NCBI GenBank assembly: GCA_025618425.1
Contig: CM046832.1
Span: 51,411,658-51,475,657, forward strand
DNA from: Heliocidaris tuberculata
Taxonomy: Eukaryota > Echinodermata > Echinoidea > Camarodonta > Echinometridae
Direction: 5' to 3'
DNA length: 64,000 nucleotides
Shown here: positions 27,501-62,560 of the stretch, piece after piece
How the letters are laid out: the number at the start of each line of letters is the position of its first letter
Numbering within the stretch: position 1 is the stretch's first letter
Notes under the pieces: generated by a model
The model's input: the letters and a program-made list of their open reading frames with translations, nothing else
What the model was told of the DNA's origin: nothing
Database searches by the model: none
Program-made: the position numbers and the translations under genes

Positions 27501-27764
27501 CTTTCTTAGTTTTTTGATGAAGGAACAGATTTGTTTCATACAGGAAGGGGGTTACATCACTATGTTTTTCACATTGCCTTTCCCCTTTTTTTTTTCTTTT
27601 TTAATTTTTTTTTTTTACTGCAGTCATGAATATCAATTTTATCAATATGTGTTTTCTATACTAGTCTACTCGCAATTTTTCACATGTATTTGATGATTGT
27701 CTATATCTTCTATGTTTCTAGGTGTTAGTGTGAGGAAAGTGATTTCAACTGGTTAGCACAGCTA
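12155..27764 (+). CDS. Axonemal inner-arm dynein heavy chain (DNAH3/7/12 group), tail and linker only, truncated by gap
   Basis: Twenty-one coding exons: 12155-12511, 13042-13068, 14384-14573, 15043-15118, 15535-15765, 16380-16503, 16797-17142, 18407-18498, 19250-19428, 20003-20264, 20660-20866, 21328-21449, 21969-22232, 22571-22755, 23130-23330, 23681-23875, 24591-24712, 24987-25149, 25861-25980, 26724-27000 and 27722 into the gap. They give about 1,260 residues, the N-terminal third of a roughly 4,000-residue single-headed inner-arm heavy chain. Conserved linker (DHC_N2) motifs are [63 protein letters not shown] and [17 protein letters not shown]1-AAA6, stalk and microtubule-binding domain are all absent. 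Most splice phases agree; three single-base frameshifts interrupt it. DNAH7 versus DNAH12 cannot be settled here. The start is the first ATG after an acceptor-like TATTAAAG. Confidence 0.9.
13042..13068 (+). CDS. Dynein heavy chain microexon (27 bp)
   Basis: This nine-codon exon (MMSKDRQTR) is flanked by TTCCACAG and GTAAGA. It joins in phase 0 to both neighbours and produces [20 protein letters not shown] then [10 protein letters not shown], matching the spacing of related heavy chains. It is too short for most gene finders. Confidence 0.75.
15831..15915. repeat. Short hairpin MITE in dynein intron
   Basis: TGTGTGCCAGAAGGACATTAG on the left is matched in inverse by CTAATGCCTTCTGCCAGGCACACA on the right. 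A relative with the GCCAGAAGGGCATTA core occurs at 25189-25276. Confidence 0.7.
17559..17966 (+). mobile_element. TTAA-flanked MITE (CCCTTTC ends), copy 1
   Basis: TTAA, then CCCTTTCAAGACAATTGACC on the left, ending CCTGTCCTGAAAGGG and TTAA on the right. The 408-bp body carries GCATGACCATATTGCGTTTG, AAATTGGCAACACATTGAGA and GTTGCCAATTTGAAGAACAA. TTAA duplication with CCC/GGG ends fits piggyBac- or Kolobok-type transposition. It is non-coding and sits in a dynein intron. Confidence 0.8.
18284..18384. repeat. SINE-like 3' tail with (ATT)n microsatellite
   Basis: ATATATGCTATATAAGCAATG followed by a long (ATT)n run is a typical tail of a SINE or LINE 3' end in invertebrate genomes. It ends about 20 bases before the acceptor of the dynein exon at 18407. 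Confidence 0.4.
22571..22755 (+). CDS. Dynein linker exon with two apparent one-base deletions
   Basis: The exon reads [19 protein letters not shown] and FDLTPDSG in one frame, then [20 protein letters not shown] in another. The preceding exon ends in phase 2 (AG), so one G is missing right at the acceptor (CAG then GAATTT). A second base is missing near 22675-22680 (GTACCC). Length is 185 where 187 would keep both flanks in phase. All other exons up to the last one are clean, so sequencing error is likelier than gene death. Confidence 0.8.
24012..24180. repeat. Degenerate foldback element
   Basis: GGGCCCAGTTCTATAAAGAC at the left is roughly mirrored by CTTTATAAGACAGGACTGA at the right. The arms are short and diverged. 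It shares GGGCCCAG ends with the hairpin family near 54-55.7 kb. Confidence 0.45.
25189..25276. repeat. Short hairpin MITE, second copy
   Basis: ATCATATCATCTGCTGAAAG with CCAGAAGGGC on the left is mirrored by CCCTTCTGGCTCTCAACAAA with TGATATATGA on the right. The core is shared with the element at 15831-15915. Confidence 0.65.
26128..26400 (+). mobile_element. tRNA-derived SINE in dynein intron
   Basis: The head carries pol III promoter boxes: box A-like TGGTTAAGTG and box B GGTTTGAACCC about 45 bases later. A non-tRNA body follows (GCCTGGCCAGAGCCGGGG) and a tail with CACCTTGTGTGGTGGATATG then TGCACTATAGAAGTACC. The head does not fold as an intact tRNA gene. Sea urchins have known tRNA-derived SINEs; membership of a named family was not tested. 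Confidence 0.6.
27208..27530 (+). repeat. Half copy of a foldback element
   Basis: It shares GGGAAAGTCC, AAACGGATTATTGAAAGTTT, CAAAATCTGATAAGAAATAA and AATCAATCAAACACAAATTG with the left arm of the complete foldback at 40081-40604. The matching right arm is not seen. Confidence 0.65.
27722..27764 (+). CDS. Last visible dynein exon, frameshifted and cut by the gap
   Basis: The exon begins GVSVR in the expected phase, then one base is lost in the AAA run near 27736-27738, after which SDFNWLAQL reads in the shifted frame. In dynein heavy chains the D-F-x-W-L-x-Q-L segment lies just before AAA1. The N run follows within a few bases. Confidence 0.75.
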
Positions 27765-28264
27765 NNNNNNNNNNNNNNNNNNNNNNNNNNNNNNNNNNNN
27801 NNNNNNNNNNNNNNNNNNNNNNNNNNNNNNNNNNNNNNNNNNNNNNNNNNNNNNNNNNNNNNNNNNNNNNNNNNNNNNNNNNNNNNNNNNNNNNNNNNNN
27901 NNNNNNNNNNNNNNNNNNNNNNNNNNNNNNNNNNNNNNNNNNNNNNNNNNNNNNNNNNNNNNNNNNNNNNNNNNNNNNNNNNNNNNNNNNNNNNNNNNNN
28001 NNNNNNNNNNNNNNNNNNNNNNNNNNNNNNNNNNNNNNNNNNNNNNNNNNNNNNNNNNNNNNNNNNNNNNNNNNNNNNNNNNNNNNNNNNNNNNNNNNNN
28101 NNNNNNNNNNNNNNNNNNNNNNNNNNNNNNNNNNNNNNNNNNNNNNNNNNNNNNNNNNNNNNNNNNNNNNNNNNNNNNNNNNNNNNNNNNNNNNNNNNNN
28201 NNNNNNNNNNNNNNNNNNNNNNNNNNNNNNNNNNNNNNNNNNNNNNNNNNNNNNNNNNNNNNNN
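27765..28264. other. Assembly gap of exactly 500 N
   Basis: The run is exactly 500 N, a common placeholder for a gap of unknown size. Left of it the dynein gene is cut just before AAA1; right of it the reductase gene lacks its 5' exons. The real missing sequence must be much longer than 500 bp, or the two sides are not true neighbours. Confidence 0.97.
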
Positions 28265-28384
28265 AAATGGCCAGTTTGTTAGTGTGCATGTTGCCTTGGT
28301 CTTAATTCATAAATCATGCTATTCCTGAGGCTGAGTGTACACGTATGAAGTTAGTTAGGAACAGGTAGCTTAGTAAGGTTTTAA

Positions 28385-28760
28385 CCCTTTCAGGACAGCA
28401 ATTATTCAGGGGCTAAATTGTTCACATTTTGTTCTTCAAATTGGCAACAATATTTTTCTTTTAGTGCTACATGGTTCCATTAGAAACTTTGTTGAAAAGG
28501 TGCAAAAATGGCCAATTTTGATAAAAAACAATGATTTTGAATCTCTCAATGTGTTGCCAATTTAAGGATTTTAAAGCTTAGTCTCCTTTTTAAAATTCCT
28601 GGCATCAAACGCTATATGGTCATCACTGACTAACAAAAATGGATGCAGTGAGTGCAGAATTTTTTGCTCTTTCTACTCATGCATCTGGTATAGTTTTTAG
28701 AGCTCTTAATCAAAAGTTATTAAGCCAAACCACAAAATGTGGCCAATTGTCTCGAAAGGG
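28385..28760 (-). mobile_element. TTAA-flanked MITE, copy 2 (inverted)
   Basis: Reverse-oriented copy of the same family just right of the assembly gap: TTAA, CCCTTTCAGGACAGCAATTA at the left and CTCGAAAGGG TTAA at the right. The internal blocks match copy 1 in reverse order. Confidence 0.8.
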
Positions 28761-28764
28761 TTAA

Positions 28765-30252
28765 TGAATATGAACCCTGTTCTTAATCCATGCTTTATAA
28801 CATACATGTACATCAATCAACTTCTTCATCTGTTTCCATCTCATATCTCTTTTATTACTTTTGATTATTTTCTGTACAATCATATTAAAGGCATTATATT
28901 TTTCTGATTTAAAGAGGATTTTTTTTTTTTCTCTCTGTCTGTGATTTTTGCTCGTTCTGCTATAATGTGTAGTTCCTAGCCTTCTGGATCAAAAGATAAT
29001 GAAAAAAACATCACGAAAAGGAGACACACTGCACTGCTATCTTTCATGACCACAAAGTGCTATAGTGTGAATTTTCTTTTCACAAAGTGTGCTCCTATTA
29101 AATAGAAATGCATATGTGATATTACTGATAACCTGTGGCAAGGTAATGGATGAGAATTATACTGGTACATCATATGATTTACATATTGGGACATGTATTG
29201 CTATTGTAAACTTACACTGCATGAATATTTATGCAACAGGAATGCTCCAGTATTATTGAGTTTAAAGTACACATTCAAAGAAAATCACAAATATGATAAA
29301 TAATGTATCACTAGAAACTGGCAAGTTAACAGATAGCAGTCGTATCAGTTTAAAGTCAACTACATATCAGGTAATTAAACAATAATACAAATAAAACTAC
29401 CTCCCAGCATCTGCGATATACAAGCGCTTCGCCAAAAAAATAACAATGTTTCAATGACGTCAATAAAGGGAACAATCCTGTCCAAGCAGACGACGTCCCA
29501 TAAAGAATGAACATAAGTGCAGTGCAGTTATTTCTCAAATTATAAAGAATTTAGTGTATTCAAACGTGCCCATATTTCACACCATTCTAAAATGGGAATG
29601 AAACAGATTCTGATTACTGAAATCTTTTGTTTGTAAATATATAGGATGAGGGTTAATGAACAATCAAAGAAACCACACTTTCAAATTGAAAAGCCCGCTG
29701 AATGATCGCAAGGACGGTATTTATCCCTCATTCAACGCCGAACGTCCAGCGGTGTATGCAGCTGTGAATGCAATGGCGTCTATTTTGTTTACAAGCAACT
29801 GATTCCTTTATTCTTGTAACGCTTCATTTTCCATCCAAATAAACCCATGCACGGGGTTTAGAGTGAGGCAATATATGGATTAAACATAATAGACTAATGC
29901 TAGTGAAGTGAAATAACTGAAGAGAAGATGACAAAACAGGCACTGAAAATATGTGAGATGTTATGGGACATCGTCTGCTTGTGCAATTAACGTCCTCCCT
30001 TTGACGTCACACATTTCAGCGGCTTTCGGAGAGCTGTTCAGGTGCTATGTCGGGGCTGTATTTTAGCAATTTGTAATTGATAATAATCATTACTTCGAAT
30101 GTTTGCAAGCGTCGAATTTTGACAAACTTGTCCAGTCTAAGCTTCACCTACGCAATAATGAAACTTAAGTCAGTTTTAAAAATCAATGAATATCTACTTT
30201 AAAGTCACTTTACACTGAATATTTCTTTTGTATTTCTCTCTTTTCTGTACAG
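28765..30252. repeat. Region between gap and first reductase exon; large foldback-like element
   Basis: No exon was found here; in particular no stretch encoding the expected glutaredoxin CPxC motif. From about 29350 to 30215 there is an imperfect inverted repeat: AATGACGTCAATAAAGGGAA with AAGCAGACGACGTCCCATAA (near 29452-29505) is mirrored by TTATGGGACATCGTCTGCTT and CCCTTTGACGTCAC (near 29960-30010). TTTAAAGT occurs at both outer ends. Confidence 0.55.
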
Positions 30253-57077
<26,825 letters not shown>

Positions 57078-57538
57078 ACCCTACCGCTCTAACGCCCTTC
57101 TGTCACTAAATCGATCTGCCTCTAAGAGATAACATGTAGGATATATTCCTCTTTGCAAGAAAACTCGACAACTGTGTGCACTATTAGTCGTTCTGTGTAA
57201 CCTCCGACATAGATAGTTTCGTATGATTCCTGATCTCGTTAATTTGGTAGGCAAGGGAATCTTACTCTCCCAAGCATATTTTGTGTATTTAAAGATTTAT
57301 TTGATATTTGTTTGCAAATTGATTTGTTTAGAAATTATCATAGTAATTTCCTGTCTTCCTCATTGTGTAATTGTCATGACGTGTTGAGAGAGACATCATG
57401 CAGAAAAAAAAAAATTTGTAAAAAAAAAAATCTTGAGCAATACCATGTGCACACAAGTGTGAAGTCTTATTTTCTTGGAGGCGGATAAGATCGGTGATGG
57501 AGGCGTACGAGTGGTGGGGTTACTTCGCATTTTTTTCT

Positions 57539-57657
57539 TGAAACTCCTTGGAATCCTGGAGCTGTTGCAATGTTACTGCACAGCACGATGATGGACGGCT
57601 TTGTAAATCTGCACCGCGGAGCGAGGTCGACTTGATGTATCCAATTCTGGAGTTTCA
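57539..57657 (+). promoter_or_regulatory. Candidate SECIS element in reductase 3' UTR
   Basis: A GC-richer island in an AT-rich 3' UTR. Outer arms TGAAACTCC (57539-57547) and GGAGTTTCA (57649-57657) pair, as do TTGGAAT and ATCCAA inside them. The inner part has ATGA at 57588-57591, AAA thirteen bases later (57605-57607) at the start of an apical loop closed by GGCTTTGT with GCGGAGC, and GA at 57629-57630. That is the order of SECIS core elements. Helix II has mismatches, so a folding search is needed. Confidence 0.4.
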
Positions 57658-58661
57658 CCTTTTTTCCTCCTGTTTTTGTTTGGCATTTGTAATCCAGCTA
57701 TACCACATGCTCATTTATTCAAGGAGGCCTTGTTTTAGGCTTTGTCGTAAATTTGCTTTTAATGACCTATGGTATTTTTGTTTAAATTACAACATATACA
57801 CAATCCCATGATATTCATGCTAGTTGATGTCAAAGATCATTTAGCAAACACGATGTTGGGGTATATCATGCCTTTTATGATATGCTTCATGTATTGCAAT
57901 TAATACACATCTGTTAAAACAGCGTGGCATTCAAATCAACAAGAAATTTCTTTGCAGTGAACGTTACAGAAGTTGTTTCCTGGAAAGTATTTGAAATTTA
58001 AACAAATAAAGAAGTTCAACCGATTAATTGTAGTTACAGTTGTAGATAACAAGTTTTGTATCATTCTACGTTTCGTTACAGTTTTTGAATTCACAATAAG
58101 ATGTGCTATAGCTGGATTTCAATGTCACACTATGATATATTGTATTGATATTGTATTGTATGGACTCTTGACAAAGACCTTTCTTGTAAAATGTCAAGAA
58201 TCAATGTATTACACTAAAAAAATGTTTGATTTTGAGATTTTGCAGGAAAGTCATTATACTTCTGGCATCATTTATATACTCAATGACATAATGTAGAGCT
58301 TGAATACTTTTTTTCTCCTAAAAACTCGTATATTTATGCTATATTTGATGACATTCTACTACAGATTTGGAAGGGGAATGAACTGTTATGAATCGATATT
58401 ACTTCATGTTTCATATGTTTTATTTTTGGATACCATATTGTTGTTTCATATTCAGAAATTTGTTTCAGTTTAGTAAAATTAATGTAGTACAACTTCGTTC
58501 TGCAGTTTACCGAGTGGGAATGAAGAAATATTTTATCTTATCAATAAATGCAGTCATTTGTTTCTGCTATTGACTGAAACATTTTCAATTTGATTATGGT
58601 ATAGATATTTTTGATGTACAGCTCTTTTGTATCATATCCTGTATAAAAATGTTCAACAACA

Positions 58662-58667
58662 AATAAA
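58662..58667 (+). terminator. Polyadenylation signal of the reductase gene
   Basis: AATAAA followed within 10 bases by a GT-rich tract (TTGTGTGTTTGCTTG), about 1.6 kb after the stop codon. Earlier AATAAA-like words (for example near 58003) lack such a clear GT-rich follower. This would place the candidate SECIS inside the 3' UTR. Confidence 0.6.
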
Positions 58668-58689
58668 AGAATTGTGTGTTTGCTTGCCT

Positions 58690-59960
58690 ATAATTCAAAG
58701 TATTGTGCTTTCTTTAGAGCAATCACACTAACAATATTTATATTTTAGCTTTATGATTTAATTTAATTTGATACATATGATTGAAGCAAACTTATAAATG
58801 TTAGAATTGGAGGTACGACTTTCCTACATAAGTAGTATTATTTTAGAAATAATAAGAATTTGAAGAAACATATAGACCTATCAGATAACCTTATTAAAGA
58901 CATGTATATTGTTGGTGTTTTTCAGAAACTATTTTCGACTGCAAGAATTTCTGTAGAAAGTATCAAATTCCTGTTCTTGTATTCTTTAGCATTAAAATTA
59001 AAGCTAATCTTGAGTTTTGGTAAACAAAATTTCTTCGAATAATTACGGATTGTGTTTCATGCAATAGGTGGGTTGTTTAGACTAGCAGAATACAAACTAT
59101 TTTTAAAAAACTTCGCACAAATCACATTTGCACATACGTGTCTGAGACCACATATTATGCACTTGTTTTGGGATGACTAGCGCAAATATCTTTTGTTCCT
59201 CATTAATTGGGGGGTATTATATATTTTCTACCGAAATCCTTTTGCAGATATAATGTATTTGTGGTTTTGAACATTTGGTGTATTTTTTTTTCATTATCAG
59301 AACTCATGGTTACCTTTAATTGAGCTTGCAAGTGTAAATAAATGATATACTGTGAACTATTTTTGTTGATTTTTCTGGTAGTGCTGTGAGTAGGGGAGAC
59401 AGGATTGAGCGAAGAAATTATGTGCCTGTCTTATGTGTGTGTGTGAAATTATTCTAGAGAAAAACCTTGTGAATTAATGTTGACCAAGTATTTTCCAAAT
59501 CATTTTAACATCCCTGAATTATATTTTCTCAATTTGGATACGGCATTAAATAAATATTTGCAAGATAAAGAAAATGTATATATTTAAACAAATACTTTTG
59601 TAGGAATTATGATATGGGTATTTTTGTCCCCCCCCCCCCTTCCCCAAAGAAAAACAGGACATACTTCAATTTCATGTAACTTCAGACATAAGGCAGATAA
59701 AAATGATGAATTAATTTCACGTAAGCTTGAATTGGTTAACAATCTTCAGTAAAGTCCACCCGAGAGTCTTACATGGTTGAAGAATCTCTGATCAACTTTA
59801 CAGACAAGCATGTATTTGAGGTTAGGGAATTTAAGGATATGCTTACTCTTAACATGTTTGTATATAGCCTTCTATTTTTTTTCTGTTTGATTTAATTTAA
59901 ATATCTGATATTATTTTAGGGTGCTGTTGAAAAGTGATTTGTCCTTGATTGTAATCATAT
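58690..59960. other. AT-rich intergenic sequence, nothing recognised
   Basis: Downstream of the reductase polyadenylation signal. Very AT-rich, with only short open frames of no recognisable composition and a C-run near 59630. No gene or clear repeat structure was seen. Confidence 0.5.
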
Positions 59961-60634
59961 GTTAAAGGGTGACTAAATTAGAGAGAAAAAAGGTGCTGTT
60001 TCCATGTATTTTTGCATTCTAATCACGAATCTGGCAATTGATTGTCAAAATTATGTCTCGTTTTGGCGAAAAGGGGGAAAAGTATAGGTTTTGGGACCGT
60101 TCCTTAAAACTCGTGAGCTGATTGGCTAATTGACGTCACACCCCCAAGTGACGTATGAAGAGTAAGAGGCACAAGATCTGCAGGCTGCAGCAATGTAACA
60201 TTGTACACACAATGCGGTATTTGACCCCTCTGTTCAACGGACAATTTATGAAAAAGGGAAATTAATCAATATAGTCTTAGGAGTGAATAATCATTATCAA
60301 TATATTTTCTAAAAGATCAGTGAACACTTTTGCCCAAATATACAGCTCTTGTTTTGTTTTTTTAAACTTTTCTTTGAACAATGTTCTCATCCATCTGAGC
60401 TTGCCGAACGATAGTTTTGCATTGGTCTTAAACGCGTACACAGCCGTTTTATGCGTCTGTGCAATGTACTACACATCTTTAGTACGGCAACTATGTTCCC
60501 CCCTCGTACTAAGCGACTGGCGAACGCTTTTGTTTGGTTTTTTTTTTTACTCACGCCTTTTTTCTACTTCGCTTTACATACTACGGTAGTACTGACTTAG
60601 CTTTTTGGCTGAATTCTTTGAGTAACTTAGAGAG

Positions 60635-60860
60635 ATGGATAGTGATCGCGAGTCCGATTTGGAGGACTTTTTTGAGCCAGATTACGAACTCTGATTTATC
60701 AGATGATTTATCAGATCCCGAAAGAGAAGAAGCTCAAGTGCAGTGGCAAGGGGAATTCGACCATATATGTTTGAACCCCTCGCAGAAGATGTGCCAGGGC
60801 ATGGTGAAGGGGAAAGGGGCCGTGGGTGAAGCTGCTGCAGCTGCTGGAGAAGAAAAGTGA
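60635..60860 (+). pseudogene. Acidic ORF fragment opposite the THAP frame
   Basis: It starts MDSDRESDLEDFFEPDYEL and stops at TGA (60689). A one-base shift gives a continuous acidic segment (SDDLSDPEREEAQVQWQGEF) to 60858. A 12-base tandem (ATTTATCAGATG) sits at the shift. It could be the start of a second transposon protein, but no domain is recognised. Confidence 0.35.
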
Positions 60861-61026
60861 TCACTGCAAATTGTACTCCACTCACTTGGCCCTTGCCACT
60901 CTGCCCGCGTGAGCATACCTTTGCGACCCACAATTTCCGTAGATTTTCATCTTCAGGAAAATGATGTAGGCTTACATCATCTTTAGGGGTCTTGCTACAG
61001 CCCGCAACTATACACCGATTTGGCAT
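60734..61026 (-). pseudogene. THAP-domain ORF, frameshifted
   Basis: It starts MPNRCIVAGCSKTPKDDVSL then HHFPEDENLRKLWVAK. One base is lost near the GGTATGCTC stretch, and a second frame then continues RAEWQGPSEWSTICSDHFSS. Together these give the C2CH zinc ligands (C-x4-C ... C-x2-H), the conserved Trp and Pro, and HF, as in THAP DNA-binding domains. An Ala-rich tail follows. It lies inside the TTAA-flanked element and is probably its DNA-binding protein; broken in this copy. Confidence 0.7.
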
Positions 61027-61531
61027 TATTGATGAAATTGTGTCCCAAAATCAAAGTTATTGTGAGGAATTAAACACACAAAAATATTCAATGCAAATGG
61101 TCGATGCGGTGAATGTCGTGCTCGGCACCGGGCTGGGCCTGCCAGGGCCTGCGGGCGCGCACGGTATATAGGTTGGTGGAATATTTTCCCTTACTTCTCG
61201 TACGTCACAGATCACGTGATCATGATGTCGCTTCGATGGGTTTTTTTTTTAGGGGCAGGGCTTATGACTGTGTAAATCAGCAAAAATCTACTTTTCAAAT
61301 GATTATGAAATACGACTGAATGCATAAAAAAGTGTGTGATAGATATTTTTTGGCTCCTGATGACTCCTTTCTACGAAAAATGAGCAATTTTCTATTTTAG
61401 TCACCCTTTAAGGTTGAATCCTGGCCACGTTACAGTGTGTATGCTTCTAGACAAAACATTTTATCACCAGTTGTTTCTGCCGACCATGGTGGAGTATGTG
61501 AGCAAATTCATTGCATGCTTTGTGTTGTGTA

Positions 61532-61713
61532 CAGTGGAAACTCACTATAACGAGGACCTTGGGACCATGAAAAGTACCTCGTTATATCAGGAATCTCCTT
61601 ATATTAGGGTTAAAAAAAACACCAAAAGAACATAAAGACCTGGGACGAGTAAAATTACCTTGTTATATCAGGAATCTCGTTATACCAGAGCTCTTTATAA
61701 CAAGTTTCCACTG
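61532..61713. mobile_element. Tigger/pogo-like MITE, 182 bp
   Basis: CAGTGGAAACTCACTATAAC on the left, TTATAACAAGTTTCCACTG on the right, with TA at both flanks. CAGTG ends and TA duplication are typical of pogo/Tigger elements. Internal TTATATCAGGAATCTC blocks are repeated. It is non-coding. Confidence 0.8.
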
Positions 61714-62319
61714 TATCGGCACTCTGCTAAAGGCAGGCTAATAAATAGCGCTTTCTACCCCATTGAAAAAGGCATTGTATCATATTTGAAACCAGTGTGA
61801 ATAATTGATTTATCCACCGAGTTGAATTGAGAAATTCCACTCTGCCTTTCTATAAAAGAATTTGTATGATACATGAAGATGATGTAATATTCGTTTCCAT
61901 GGATACAGTTATTAGAATTGCAGATAATGCATGTAATCGAGCTGGGTGAATTATTTTGGTATGTGTACAATAATTCGATTGATGACATTTTGTATGTATC
62001 AGTTTGATTTAGCTAACATACAAGTTCTTAGTTAAATTATTGATGAAGCATCTTCTAACTCATTTCTGTGCTATTTTGTACGCACCCAATAGGGTATTTT
62101 GATGTGTATTTTATGTGAGATGAGACAAATTGTAAATTCTCTAAAATCTCTCTTTCTAGGAGTTGTGAATGATGATGCTGGAAATTAATAAAGTTATTAC
62201 CACGTATAATAGTTCATTTGTTTTGATATTGTCATTCAGTCTCGTTTCCAATGGAGGGATGGTGGGACGGAGTTGGAATTATCGTTTGGCACAAAAAGAT
62301 AGTATAACACAAATTTATT

Positions 62320-62560
62320 TAAGGAGGTGGAAAATAGAGGGACTTTCACAAATAAGCTTAAAAAAAGAGGTTGGGTTAGAGAATGTGAGGGGGCTGTAGA
62401 GATCGAGAGGGAAGGAGGAAAGGAAGGAGGGAGGGGGTGGGCAGAAGGGGACTGGATGCTTTGGTGAAAGTTTATAGAAAGATGGAGGACTGAATGAGGA
62501 AACTAGATAGTACAACCAAGAAAGAGAGAGAGAGAGAGAGAGAGAGAAATTGTAAGAAAA
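62320..62560. repeat. Purine-rich low-complexity stretch with (AG)n
   Basis: GGGAGGAAAGGAAGGAGG-type sequence ending in an AG microsatellite (62523-62548). No gene. Confidence 0.8.

Larger units (their letters stand above)
59966..61407. mobile_element. Kolobok-like DNA transposon remnant (TTAA duplication, THAP protein)
   Basis: Flanked by TTAA on both sides (59962-59965 and 61408-61411). The ends are inverted: AGGGTGACTAAA on the left, TTTAGTCACCCT on the right. It is about 1.44 kb and carries a minus-strand THAP zinc-finger fragment. The combination of TTAA duplications and a THAP domain is the hallmark of the Kolobok superfamily. No catalytic transposase core was found, so it is a shortened or decayed copy. 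The class assignment is by family knowledge; the ends and flanks are seen. Confidence 0.65.

Noticed and set aside
27762..28289. 175-residue open frame across the N run
   Set aside because: It consists of undetermined bases only.
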